Notes under the pieces: generated by a model
What the model was told of the DNA's origin: nothing
Seen by the model: only the letters and a program-made list of their open reading frames with translations
The model's database searches: none
Position numbers and translations under genes: made by a program
Shown here: positions 43,401-58,400 of the stretch, in pieces
Position numbering within the stretch: position 1 is the first letter of the stretch
Layout of the letters: the number at the start of each line of letters is the position of its first letter
Origin: Ampullaceana balthica
Lineage: Eukaryota > Mollusca > Gastropoda > Lymnaeidae
Direction: 5' to 3'
DNA: 64,000 bases
NCBI GenBank assembly: GCA_944989445.1
Contig: CALYLW010000573.1
Location: 182,825-246,824 of the forward strand

Positions 43401-46400
43401 ATATTATACGCAACGGGCGACAAACATTTACAGACTGAACGTGACTGAACTCCCCTTGCTGTAAAACACAGGGATGTGGTCATGGATGGCTTAAGTGAAC
43501 TCCAGTGACACGTGGGGGTCAACAATTGCAGATGGCTACATAGAGATAAAGTAAAAATTCATTAATTTAATTACAGTACATTCGATCGATCTTAAATTTT
43601 GATACAATGCATAGTTAGGTGACACAAGTCTATATGCAAAATTTCAGCTTGATAGCATCACGGGAAGTGGGTCATTTTTACTTTTGTTTTTCCGCCCGCC
43701 CGCCCACCCGACCAAGAGATCACGACAAGACAGTAAAGTTAATATAAGGGATTTTAAAAAACCAAGACCTGTAGTACTTGTTCATTTATTTCATTCTCCC
43801 TAGAATCCACCTCATAACAACAGCAATATATTTGGGGAGGATGGAAAATTATTTTTATGCTTAGCAAGTACATTCATTTAACAGGTCCATTATGACTTTG
43901 GTTTGAGAAACATCCTGTCAGTTCTGAGAACACTTGGATCTGAGAAAAGATCAAGACCTGAGGACACTGAGAACACCATTGTCATGAGGGTCCTCAGAGA
44001 CATGAATTTATCCAAACTGGTGAGTGCAAGTTTATGGTTTAAACAATGTGGCTTTGAAGTAATATCAAGGGAAGCAGGCTGCATGCAAGTAAAACAAGTT
44101 TTTTGTGAGCAAACAACCAGGAAGCATAGACTTATTGAGTCAATTAGTTTATGGGACGATACAGTGAATATAAAAGCTCCTCCATGGAGGATGTTGACCT
44201 GGAAAAATCATATTGAACTTGGAGATTTGATATGTTTTGATTAAGTGGCTGAGCTCTCGTCAGATTCAGATAAAATGCAGCAGTTAATCAGTAAGCAGAA
44301 AAGCATGATTTTCTAAAAAAAATAATTTAGTTTTTTTGTAAATTAATTTTGAATACAGCTTTCCATCAGGGTTTTAATCAAATTATATAATCTCTCACAT
44401 GAATGTTTCATTTATCAAGCTACTAAAAATTTTAAATCTAACTTTTTTAAATAAATTAATAGAAATATTAAACTTCTTTTTAAGTTAAATATTGCTATTT
44501 TAAAAATTGCTAATGTCATTAAGAGTGATTTTCATCAATTCCACTAATGGTAGTTCTAATGAGCTTTTAAATAACATTTAATATTTCTAATCATAAATGT
44601 TACTAAAAGCCTTGTTTATATAATCTGTCCCCAGGTAGATGAAGATGAGCCACTATTCCTCAGTTTAATTGCAGATCTGTTTCCTGGAATAAACTTGGAT
44701 AGTGCCAGTTACGTTGACTTACAGAATTTTTTGAGAAAGAGAATTGAAGAAGCTGGACTTATAAACTATGATGCATGGAATCTGAAAATAGTGCAGGTTA
44801 AATAAAGTTGAATCTTTAATTTTAAAAAAACCCTATGTTATTTTAATTCAATGACACCTTTGAAAAGAAGAAAATAATAAAAGTTGAAATGAGCCAGACC
44901 ATAAAATATGTATTGGATATTATCCTGTTGTTTTAATCTTATTAATATCTATAAAATCTTGCACTATCCACAACTAGATTAAACCACCAAATGGCTTGGG
45001 GGCGGGAGGAGTGGGGCTACAATTTATCTTTTATACATTCATGTAAAGCTTGTAAAGCTTTTTATAAGAATCCCAAGGAGTTATATACCACCCCAATCCC
45101 TATCACAGTTGAGATGCTGCAAATTTTTATTAACTTTTAATGTATTATTGTCCTGCACCTTTTACAACCTTTTAAATTAAAAAAAACAAAAACATATTAA
45201 TTACATGCTAAACATCTTTGTGTTATTTTAATGAAAAATTGTGTTCATTAAGCAAAGATGTTGAGAATTTTATCTGGTTTCTTGTTAGATTAAAATAGAA
45301 TGAAGTACTGATTAGCATGTTTGTTAAAAATTATTTTAGATAGTTTCAACATTTTTTAAAATCCTGATTAGAGTTAAGGGATCCTGTGAAGAGTTATTGG
45401 TCTTACAAGCCATTGGTCCTGGCAATAGTTACTGGTCCTGAAAATTCTTTTATCTGGCTAATTCAGTTCTTCATCCATTAAGCTATTTGGTATAGACCTT
45501 TCATTAATATTTAAAATTCTCCCTACCAAAGATAAACAACTTTTTTATCATCTAAATTTAAAAAAAAAGAAATTAGTAAATTACTTTGTTTTAGATACAA
45601 TTGTAATAAAAATAGTTTTAAATTATGTTTCTGTTACCAGTTGTTTGAGACACAGCGCGTACGCCATGGCATCATGACACTAGGACCTAGTGGGGCTGGA
45701 AAAACTTGCTGTATAAGAGTCCTGATGAGTGCTCTCAAGGACCTTGGTAACCCTCACAGAGAAATGCGCATGAATCCTAAAGCAATCACAGCGCCTCAGA
45801 TGTTTGGTCGCTTAGACGCTGCCACCAATGACTGGACAGATGGTATTTTCTCTACATTGTGGAGACGAACTCTTAAAGTCAAAAAAGGTTTGCTAAGTGT
45901 GTGTATGTGTAGGACTGGCATATATCATTGGAGAATTATTTAAGTTCCACAAAAGGTTAGGTCCAATGAATTTGTATACAAAATGGTACACTATCACTTT
46001 GTGATTTTTTAATTATGGTTATATTAATCATGTAGCAACATCACAAATATAATATTTTTCTATCTCATTTTTACTGGTGCTCTTTTTAATAACCCAAAAT
46101 AGTTTTCATACTTAAAGCTGAGATATTTTAGAACATTTTTTGGTAAAGAACAGGCTATAAAATGATAATTTAACATTTATTTACTAAAACAAACTTTGGT
46201 TTATTTTTAAATTACAATTTTAACATTGATTGCGCATTTAATGATTAAGTTAACGCGAAATGACTAGGGGAACATGTCTGGCTGATATTGGATGGCCCAG
46301 TCGATGCTGTGTGGATAGAAAATCTCAACTCTGTGTTGGACGACAACAAAACTTTAACCCTGGCCAATGGAGACCGCATACCCATGGCACCAACTTGCAA

Positions 46401-49400
46401 AATATTGTTTGAAGTTCACAACATTGACAACGCTTCACCGGCCACGGTCTCCAGGAATGGCATGATCTTCATGTCTTGTTCTGTCTTACCGTGGCAGCCT
46501 ATACTACAGGTTTGTTTGTGTGTAGACAACCAGTGAGTTCAACAGCATTTTGCTCGGGGATAAAATTAAATTTTAAATAATATAAGATATTGATTAATAT
46601 TTTCTGGCATTTCTGATGGAAATATTTCGTAAATGTTAATATATCGTCTGAATTTAGAAACTCATGCTAAAATTAATGCCAGAAATCAGGCCTGAGCAAG
46701 ACGTTATAGTTAATTAACTGTATTATCCAGATTTTACAAGTCTTGTTATATCGACATATATATACAAATATTTTGATGTTTTGTGTGTGTGTATTTTTAA
46801 TTATATTTATTCCATGCATTTTTACCTTAAACATTTGTTAACAAAAGAATGAAATAGTCATTCTTATTTATTGCTTAAGAAATGAAATCTCATGTTTAGA
46901 TTACTGTTATTTAATTTTAGTTTTATTGGTTTAAAATAATAACCATTTTTGTTATATGAAATGTTACTTAATTATGTAACTGACAAAAACAGGGAGCCGA
47001 AATTGTTTTCCAGATACATTGAAGTACTGTAAAGTAAATGTAGATAATTGTCCTATTTTTGTTTAGACTTGCTCCAGCAAACAGGATTAGCTAAACAACT
47101 TCTGCATTTCAGGGATGGTTGCTCAAGCGATCGCCCAATGAAGCCAACTTCCTACTGCCTTTATTTGATGCCATATACAGCGACGCAGAGAGCTTCGTCT
47201 CCCTCAGCACTGAATCTAAAATGGAGCTTCTGGCTTGTAATAAGATTAGACAGGTCAGTGTGGCTAATGTGCTACAGACAGCATTTACAGTTAGTTTAAT
47301 AACCTATCCACAATTTTGAACTATCAACTTTTTAAATGATTTTTTTTCTTCACATCCTAAAGCTATTGTCAGTTAGAGTTAATCCTTACAAGGGGCTTCC
47401 TTTATGAGTGGGCTTTAAGCCACCTCAGCATGTGTATGTGCGTACTAATTAATGTCATTATGCCAGAAGATCAATCAAAATGATAATTCTTTGTTTACCA
47501 GTTGATGTACTTGCTCATTGTTTGCATTAATTTGATTCTACTTGACTTGAATATGGGCATTCTATGATCTGTTTTTTCCCACTTCCAGTTCTGTGACTTG
47601 CTTGAAGGATTGATCCCGGCATCCCTGGAAGAAAGGAAAAACATGACAGCCAAACACATTGAGCATCTATTTATCTTTGCTCTGATGTGGAGTCTGGGCG
47701 CTCTGCTTGAACTGGATGATCGCAGCAAGCTGCAGGAGTTCCTGATTAAACACAAGTCCAAGCTGGACTTCCCAAAGATGTCAGGGGATGAGACAATATT
47801 TGAATACCTTGTGGCTCAAGATGGTAAGGGACTCTGGTTCAGTAACATTGCAAAATGAATTGTTACATCTGCTCTTCCAAAAGATTTAAAATTTAATCTC
47901 CTGCTATCATTAAACACTGTTTTATTGTTTAAAAAAATAAAATACATATTTGATATGAATTTAAATTACCATGTAATATGTTATGTAAAAAATATTGAAC
48001 AATTTTTGTGCAGTTATGTCTGTGTAAAGTTAGTATTATATTTCAATATACTTGAAATGTGTGAAGCATTTCTTTCTTTCGTTTTTTTCCTTATTTAATG
48101 TTATTGTATTTCACAATTTTGTTTCCAATATAATTTTTATTCTTAAGTATTTTTTTAAAATTGAATATTTGACTCCTTTTTCAACTGTCTGACTTCATCC
48201 AGGTAAATGGCTACACTGGCGTAACAGAGTAGAAGAATACATCTATCCCTCAGACTCCATCCCTGTATTCACTTCTATCTTGGTGCCCAACGTGGACAAC
48301 GTCAGATCAGATTTTCTGATAGAACTCATAAGTAAACAAAATAAGGTAAATGTTAGTTTCTAAAAAATACCATCAAACAGTTTCAAATTCTATAAACAAA
48401 ATCCTACTCTACGACTCATCCAAACTTTGGAAAATTAATTAATAGAAAATTCTTGTCTTGTTATTCATAATGCTATTTAATTTTTCTTTCATACAAAAAT
48501 GTTTAGTTCTGTGTTGTATATCTTATGATCTCCAAAATCAATATAATTGTTACATAAAATAAATAATTTCTATACTTGAGGTAAGTGTATATCAAATTAA
48601 TTTTTTTTCTGTTTGTCTTTTAATGAAATCCTTGCATATAAATCATTTTCAAATTATTAAATAAATTCTTAAGAGAACTTTTTCAACTTCAAATGCATAT
48701 CTGAGATAATCATAATTTCCAATTTGCTTTTTGTGGCTGGTGTTTCCAGGGTGTCTTGTTAATTGGTGAACAAGGTACAGCCAAAACAGTCATGATCCAA
48801 GCAGCCATGGCCAAGGCTAATCCTGAGGAGAGATTGGGCAAAAGTTTCAATTTCTCATCTGCCTCTACACCAGGAATGTTTCAGGTGAGAGATTTGACCA
48901 TTACATGAAATGATTAATAATCACCAAACAGTTAATTTTTTCTCTTTATTATTGTGAAAGTTTACTAATTTAAGGATAACGTTTCCGATTCAATTACACT
49001 AGGGAAGGGGTGTCCAAACTTTTTGCATGGCGGGCCAAATTCCTTGAAATGAAGACCCTCGCGGGCCGGATTAAAATTATATACAAATGACATAAGTTGA
49101 GAAGTTTTTATAGCAAAATTTTAATGTGTAGGGTCAAACTTGTCCCTTATCTTCCATGAATTGCACAATTTCTTTTTTAAGTGCGTAGAAGTGCTGAAGT
49201 GCTGTTCCCCGGAGATCATTGTGATACAAAACATCTCCGTATTCTCCATGGATATCATGAAGAAACTGCTGAAACTGGCGGTGAAACAGGGCTTTAGAGC
49301 GAATAGAGTTTATAGCTTTTATCACTCACTGACATAATCACATCTAAGATGTTTGGCACAAAGAACTTCTTGGTGAATGATACAGTGAAGTTTAATAGCT

Positions 49401-52400
49401 TTGCCACCCTCCTCACTGACTTTTCAAGATTTTTTAAATAAATAAATATTTTGTTCATAACAATAATAACATTAATTTATTCAAATTCAATCATTAAAAT
49501 AAGGAGACACAATTTATTAATCTTCAGTGTGCAAGAGCGTCTGTAATATAAGATAATCATTAAATTTGATAAATAATTGCAGTGTTATGGAAAAAAAATG
49601 TTTATCTTGTACTACGTACCTTAAAATAATCAAAATGTGATGAATATAAAAAAAGCCAAAAATTTTGTTTCAAAAATTGTGATAAAAAAAAACTATTAAA
49701 AACTTTTAAATTCGCCGTCGCATTATTCGTTTCCACTTCCGAGTCGACGACAAAATAAATAAAATGACGTCATCAACTTTTACGGTAGGCTGTCAAGGTT
49801 TTAGCACAATTAACTTCATCGGGTTATTAAACAACCAATTTCCTAGTTGATTATAAAAATAAAATAATCACAGATTTTCGCCATCATTTGACATACTCGA
49901 AACAGTACACAATTTCTACTTTTCTAATAAATATACCATCTTTACAGAAATAATACGTCAGTTAATTATTTCAGATGAGGCCGCGGGCCAGTTAAAATGG
50001 CTTCGCGGGCCGGTTTTGGCCCACGGGCCGGACTTTGGACATCCCTGCACTAGGGCAACCTGCTCTATAAGCTGGGCAGTGCCACATAACATTCTCAGCA
50101 TGTAGAACTCGGCACTCTACCTGCTCTACCCTGCTATGTCCAGCTGTTTAGGGGGGGAGGGACAAAGTCAACAGGTCCAGTACTGATTCATGTGCTAGGC
50201 TGCAATTGCAGTAGTTAGTGCTCCTGTTGTAGTATAGCTTTTTGTGTCAGCTGTTTATGGCAAAGCCCAGTACTCATTTCTAACTGTACGTTTTGAAACT
50301 GTCACAGAGAACCATAGAGAGTTATGTAGAGAAACGTGTGGGCACAACATATGGCCCGCCAGGAGGCAAGGCCATGACTGTGTTTATAGATGACATCAAC
50401 ATGCCTGTCATCAATGAATGGGGAGATCAGGTGAGTTTGAAATATTTCTCAATGTTACTGTTTCCCCAACACTTGTCATTTATTTATTAGGTAGAATATT
50501 TTGTTTTTAAATGATGGCTTTGTACTCTCAATGGAATTAGACTTTAAAAAAACCCATTGCAATATTATTTTCAACATTGATGAATTTATATGTATAAATT
50601 TCTAAACTTTCTTTGATAAATTTATAAACATATTTATTCTTTAAATGAAATAGTCAAAGTTAAATTTTAAAAATTAAATGTGTTTGAGGGCTTGGCCTGC
50701 GCAAAATACAATAGTTAAAAAATAGTTTATCGTGATTGGGTTGTATTTATGTTGGTCTTCATTATTGAGGTGACCAATGAAATCACTCGCCAAATGATGG
50801 AGATGAAAGGCATGTACAGCCTGGACAAACCGGGAGACTTCATTAACATTGTGGACATCACCTTCATGGCAGCCATGATACACCCTGGGGGTGGTCGCAA
50901 CGACATCCCTGAGAGACTGAAAAGGCAGTTTTGTATATTCAACTGTACGCTGCCAGCTAACAATTCCATTGACAAAATTTTTGGTAGGTCAAGATAAGAT
51001 CAATTGGCCTCATTAGCTGATTTGGACATATCATAATAGTTATTTAAATATCATATATGAAAAATATAGCTTTAAAATGAGATTTATTTGTAGTATGACA
51101 AAGAAATTATACACATTTTTATTCTATTTGAAAATTCTATGTTAAAGACTACCTGGCAATTATATTGATTTGTGTTATTTTACCCATTTTATATTCTCAA
51201 GATATTTTCAAGTTACAAATATTTTAAAATGCATTTTAAATAAATTTAAACTTTAATATTGATCTCAATGATAAGGCCTTCATGTTCATTATACAAATTA
51301 ATTTTTATACTATTAATTAAAACAAAGCTTATAATAAATTTGATTAAAATTGTATGTTAAATCTGTTTCAGGTGTCATTGGAGAAGGTTATTTCTGTAGC
51401 TCTCGGTTTGTAGAACCTATTGTAGAAATAGTCAAGCTACTTGTCCCATGCACTCGCATTGTTTGGCAGAAAACCAAAGTAAGAATTTTAGCCAGATCCT
51501 GCATTGTCCAATCAAAAGATTCAATTAACATAAACACAAATTACAATTACCACTGCCACCTTTTAAATCAATTTGACCAATCGAAATACCTATAAACTCC
51601 TCCACTTCAACAATTTTGAGTCACACTATTTAGGCACTGTAACAGTTAGGTTTAAGGACATTGGTATGTTTAACCACCCCACAACTCTCATGAAGTTTGC
51701 AAATAATGTGTTTTTAGCTATTTGCTTATTTTTAGATTTCAAATGTTTTACAATAATTTGTTTGTTGATGTAAACATGTCAATCATTATTTAAAATTGTG
51801 TTTTAAATTATTATTGTCAATATTTTAATTACAGGTGATTTCAAAAGTAGTTAAGTTGCCTAAATTTGAAGTATTTCGAAGTAATTGTCTATACATTGAC
51901 TTTAATTGGATTTTTAACCATTTAATCTTTACTAAAAAAATAAGGAAATAATTCATCTAGTAAATACGTCTACACATTGTTTTTGGGTGAACTTAAAATA
52001 ACTGTTAAAAACTTTTGATTAAAAAAATGTTCTCAGGTAAAAATGCTCCCGACCCCAGCCAAATTTCATTACATCTTCAACCTGCGAGATCTGTCCAGGA
52101 TATGGCAAGGGATGCTGTACATTCACGGCGAGGAGTGCAACACCATCAGAACCATGATTAACTTGTGGAAGCATGAAGTGTGTCGTGTCATAGAAGACAG
52201 GTGAGTGTCATAGAAGCATGAACTGTCCAGGATATGGCAAGGGATGCTGTACATTCATTAGGAGGAGGGGGGTGCGGTGGTCAAGTGGCAGCGTGCTTGA
52301 CTGGCATACCGATGGTCACGGGTTCGAATCCATGTGAAGGCAATGATTTGTTCCCGGGGCCTAGGACGTCCCTGAGTCCCCCAGCTCGGAATGGGTATCT

Positions 52401-55400
52401 AACACTAGTTAGGCGGCTGGGTAATGCGTGGAACCCTCATAGCCGTGGCCTGTGAACGCTGCATCACTTGCAAACAGATCATCTGTCATGGTCTGTGGAA
52501 GCAATTATCTTCTGCATAGAAAGAGCATCTGTATAGATAAGATAAGATAACACCATCAAAACCATGATTAACTTGTGGAAGCATGAAGCCTGTCCTGTCA
52601 TAGAAGCATGAAGTCTCTCGTGTCATTGGCCTCTTAAAACAAACACTGCAACTCCCCTTTTCCGTTGGTATATTTGACTTTTTTGTGAGTAATCTTAAGA
52701 CCATCTGGGCTTTGCTGTGGAAATTATTTATCTCTTTTTATCACTAGAAATTTGAAATTATCTCAAAGCTAATTAAATATTCTAATTATCCAAAGTTTTC
52801 TTTTTAATGTACATATTCATACAATTCTTTTGGTCCCCATGTAGACTCTTTAAAAATGTCTGCATACATGTGAGATCCTCTGCACTCTTCTTCTTTACAA
52901 ACCTAGCAACAACAGAGTGGTGCAGTTGTTGGTGTCATACACATTCTTGTACATTGAGAAATAGTTAGATGTGGACTATCCACCAGTTTATGTGTAGCGA
53001 CTTTGTCTTTCAGATTTGTTCATGAAGACGACAAGACTTGGCTTCAGAAGACCATAACAAACGTGATCACAGAAGAGATTGGAGCAGAAACTGCTCAGCT
53101 GATGTCACCGCTGCCCCATTTTGTGGATTTTATGAGAGAAGCCAAAGAAGAAGCAGTTGTTGACGAAGAAGGGGGAGGAGCTGGTGGTGCAGCTGAAGAG
53201 GTTGTTGAAGTGCCAAAGATTTATGAAATGGTTTGTTTTACTATTTTGTCAAATTTTTTTTACGATTTAGAGAAATCAATATTCTAGTCTGTTCATCTAT
53301 AACATAAAATCTAATTGAATGTTGTACATGCTTGGGTTTTGGTGAAGTTTATTTTAATGAATAAAAGTTTTCTTTGGAGATTTCCTTAGAAAATAGAATT
53401 TTGATTCCTTAAAAATAAACAGAAAATTTAGTAATGTTTAATCATGAGTGGTTTTTTATTTCAACCAAATTCTTGTGATGACACACACTCCCGTTCTTTG
53501 ATTCTCAGATTGAAGATTATGATGTACTCAAAACCAGGTTAAAAACTTATATGAAGGATTACAATGAACAAGTCCGAGGAGCTAATCTTGACTTGGTGTT
53601 TTTTAAAGACGCCATGATTCATTTGATGAAGGTTTGTTTAAGGATGTATTAGAACAGTCGAACCCACTTACCTCGAGCTCGGTTAGCTCGACCACCCCAC
53701 TAACTCGACGTTTTTTATTGGAACCGCCAAATTCTCTCTTTGTCTTAGCATTTTCTCATCGGCTAATTCGATTTTTCTAAGTCGCCGAAACCTAATACCT
53801 CGAGCACAAAAGAGGGCCAAATTTGCAACTTAACGTTGGTTAGCTCGATCCTCGTCGGTTGGCCTAGCAATGCACTCTGGCATTTTTAGTTCAAAACAGT
53901 GTTGACATCTCGCTTTCTTCGAGACTTCCGGCTATTGTGTGATTCTACAAGATTTCAATAAAAATTACCGGATGTTATTATCTTCTTTCACTTTCGATCC
54001 ATGAGTGAATTAGATGTATTCACCCGAGGTGCCCGTAAATCGCGCGTCTTTAATCCGTCATTATTTCGCAGTGCATTTTGTTACAACCTTAGGAAAGAGT
54101 GAAGAAATATTAGGGTTCCGATATGATTCCGATTAATCGTCCCATCACTAATTAACGCTAACTAATTAATCACGTACATAAAGAAATTTCAAGCACATGT
54201 TAATATTTTGCCGCCATATTGGTTTTCGTTTTAACTCGATTGTCGGTTATCTCGACGCCATTTTTCATACCCCAACGCCGTCGACTTAACCGGTTTCGAC
54301 TGTATTCATATTAATCAAGTTTCAAATGTAAATTGGAAAAATTTCATGCCTTATTTTAATTTGATGCAATGTATGTAGTTGTTTGAATGTCTTATTTGAT
54401 GGATAGAAGAAGCTAGAAAAACAAGGTAGTAAATGGCTTTTAACTCTTAATAATTAGAGAGCTTTTTCTTACTAGCTGACTGTTTTAAAAACCAATTAAG
54501 TGTTCAAAATTTCTTTTTTTCAAGTGTATCGTATTTAAAAGTTTAGTTGTGAACATTGTCTTTGAATGGCAAATATACAAATTTGGTTCAAGTTTGGTTC
54601 AAGTTAATATACAAGTTTGGTTCAAGTTTGGTTCAAGTTAATATACAACTTTGGTTCAAGTTTGGTTCAAGTTTGGTTCAAGTTAATATATGTTTGTAAG
54701 ATATCTGAGCCATTGTAATTATTATATTATACTTGAAACTGTTAGAGATGTCTGAGCCATTGTAAATATTATATTATACTTGAAACTGTTAGAGATGTCT
54801 GAGCCATTGTAAATATTATATTATACTTGAAACTGTTAGAGATGTCTGAGCTATTGTAAATATTATATTATACTTGAAACTGTTAGAGATGTCTGAGCTA
54901 TTGTAAATATTATATTATACTTGAAACTGTTAGAGATGTCTGAGCTATTGTAAATATTATATTATACTTGAAACTGTTAGAGATGTCTGAGCTATTGTAA
55001 ATATTATATTATACTTGAAACTGTTAGAGATGTCTGAGCTATTGTAAATATTATATTATACTTGAAACTGTTAGAGATGTCTGAGCTATTGTAAATATTA
55101 TATTATACTTGAAACTGTTAGTCTAACCTTGTCCCTGCTTTGCTTCAGATTTCTCGTGTTATTCGAACGCCACGAGGTGCCGCCTTGCTAGTTGGGGTTG
55201 GAGGATCCGGCAAGCAGTCTCTAACTAAACTAGCCTCCTTCATGGCAGGTTACTCCTTCTTTCAAATTACCATCACCAAGTAAGTCTTTTAGGTTAGCTC
55301 CCTTCATCAGAAGGTATTATTTCAAATTACCGTCACCAAGTAAATCTTTTAGGCTAGCTCCCTTCATCACAAGGTATTATTTACAATTACCATCACCAAG

Positions 55401-58400
55401 TAAGTCTTTTAGCTTAGCTCCCTTCATTACAAAGTTTTTTTTTATCTGGTAATGTTTGAAAGAAAAAATTAGCAAAAGAGTAAATGTGACTTAAATGTCC
55501 ATTATTGAAATAAATGGTATGAGAAATTTTACAGTGTCACTTGTCAAAAAACATCAATTAATGTTTTAAATTGTAATGCTATCATCCTTTTAAATGTATA
55601 GATACTTGAAATAATTTTTTTAAATGAATTACTACTATAGTTTCTGAATTTTGCTGAGAAATGCCTATATGCTTTTTGCAGTAAAATTCATTTTGAAATA
55701 TTATCCTTCCTTTAATACAGTATTGTCAAAAGTTCTAAAATACATGAGAAATTTTCTCCACTCTATGTAAGATGTAGCAAGTGGGAATGCTTGACAGCAA
55801 AGTTTTTAAAACAGCTGATGAATGGTGAAGTCTTCAGAGGGAAACATTCAGAGGCCATAACAAATGTCTGTCTAAAACATTCACTGAAAATGATGGACAT
55901 TGACATTTATTTTTCTGGAAACTCTCACTTTGCATTGTGCCAGTTGGTAAAGCTGATTAAATGCCCAAAAGAAAGCACACAGCAAGGGAAATGAGGATAG
56001 ATCACAGCAAGGGAAATGAGGATAGATCACGGCAAGGGAAATGAGGATAGATCACACCAGAACTTTAAACCAACTTTGTTCAAAATGAAGGAAATCTTTC
56101 CCCAGCACACAAAAAACAAACAGAGCAACTACCTGCATTATCACAGAACAAACAGGCAGACTACCTGCATTATCTATCACAGAACAAACAACATAGGATT
56201 ATTGGAAGTCTTTTTGTTGGAAAACACAATCACTTGACCAATGAACACTAAGATCTTGTTTTTCTCTGTCAAATACACAATCAAACAAATACACAATCAA
56301 ACAAATACACAATCAAACAAATACACAATCAAACAAATACACAATCAAACAAATACACAATCAAACAAATACACAATCAAACAAATACACAATCAAACAA
56401 ATACACAATCAAACAAATACACAATCAAACAAATACCAATCAGCATTGAGATAATAGTTGTCTGCTTAGGATTAAAAAAAAGGAAGAATGATGTAAGACG
56501 TGTGAATTGTACGTTTTTTTCTTCATTCATCAAGACACACACAAAAAAACAATCAAACTTGATGATATTAACTCCCCTTTATGGCCCACAAAAAAACAAT
56601 CAAACTTGATGATATTAACTCCCCTTTATGGCCCACAAAAAAACAATCAAACTTGATGATATTAACTCCCCTTTATGGCCCACAAAAAAACAATCAAACT
56701 TGATGATATTAACTCCCCTTTATGGCCCACAAAAAAACAATCAAACTTGATGATATTAACTCCCCTTTATGGCCCACAAAAAAACAATCAAACTTGATGA
56801 TATTAACTCCCCTTTATGGCCCACAAAAAAACAATCAAACTTGATGATATTAACTCCCCTTTATGGCCCACAAAAAAACAATCAAACTTGATGATATTAA
56901 CTCCCCTTTATGGCCCACAAAAAACAATCAAACTTGATGATATTAACTCCCCTTTATGGCCCACAAAAAAACAATCTAACTTGATGATATTAACTCCCCT
57001 TTATGGCCCACAAAAAACAATCTAACTTGATGAAATTAACTCCCCTTTATGGCCCACAAAAAAACAATCTAACTTGATGAAATTAACTCCCCTTTATGGC
57101 CCACAAAAAAACAATCTAACTTGATGATATTAACTCCCCTTTATGGCCCACAAAAAAAACAATATAACTTGATGAAATTAACTCCCCTTTATGGCCCACA
57201 AAAAAACAATCTAACTTGATGAAATTAACTCCCCTTTATGGCCCACAAAATGACAATCAAATATTGATGTTTTCATCCTCTAGATCTTATAATCTCAATA
57301 ACTTGATGGACGATCTCAAGTATCTGTACCGAGTGGCAGGACAACAAGGCAAGGGTATATCTTTCATCTTCACAGACAATGAGATCAAAGATGAAAGTTA
57401 CCTGGAGTATATCAACAATGTCCTTAGCTCGGGAGAGGTAATATTCTTGTATAGCAGCTTGATGTTTTGTCAAAGTCAGAGGTGTCTGTCACAGATGTTT
57501 TGTCAAAGTCAGAGGTGTCTGTCACAGATGTTTTGTCAAAGTCAGAGGTGTCTGTCACAGATGTTTTGTCAAAGTCAGAGGTGTCTGTCACAGATGTTTT
57601 GTCAAAGTCAGAGGTGTCTGTCACAGATGTTTTACAAGCATAAAATTAGTTAAGTTAACTTTGCAGACAAACAGAGCAGCTTTCACAAGTTTCCATAGCC
57701 ATGGCATACGAGGGGATGGTGTGGCTAGCACGGTGCCCAGCCATCTTTACTTTACCCCCAACTAATGTCAGGTAGCCATCAGAGCAGGGTTGACTCGCGG
57801 ACATCCATTTAACATGGGAAAAAGTCCCTGCCTTACAGAGTCTCGTACACAAATCTCTTGATACGCCAGCCAAACCCGCATTGGTTCAATGCCATAATAT
57901 AAAGTTAATAAAGAATAATTCAAAATGTCCTAATCCACCAGTGTGTTGGGTTAACACCATTCCTAGCCTGGTCATTTTAAAGTTAACACCATTCCTAGCC
58001 TGGTCATTTTAAAGTTAACACCATTCCTACCCTGGTCATTTTGAAGTTAACACCATTCCTAGCCTGGACATTTTAAAGTTAACACCATTCCTAGCCTGGT
58101 CATTTTAAAGTTAACACCATTCCTACCCTGGTCATTTTGAAGTTAACACCATTCCTAGCCTGGTCATTTTAAAGAAAAGTTAACACAGTTCATTACATGC
58201 TACAATGTAGAATTTTACTGAAGTGGGTTTAACTGTTTTCTATCAAAGAATGAAATACTCATTATGAGTGACACTGTTAAAGGATTTCAATACTCACTAA
58301 GAATATAGTCACAACTTTTGTTTGATTTATTAGATGCATGTAATTTAGTCTATCATTTTAAACGAACCTGTATTATATATGTATATATATTTAACTATAT

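Noticed and set aside
43355..43754. Functional element from the CCGCCC repeats
   Set aside because: Only an 11-bp inverted pair and a short GC tract are visible; kept as a tentative MITE without further claim.
52266..52340. Possible tRNA gene (A and B boxes present)
   Set aside because: No cloverleaf 3' arm follows; the body and AGATA tail match other SINE copies.
55791..55994. 67-residue frame in intron 58 as a gene or extra exon
   Set aside because: No recognised family or splice sites; AAA4 is continuous without it.
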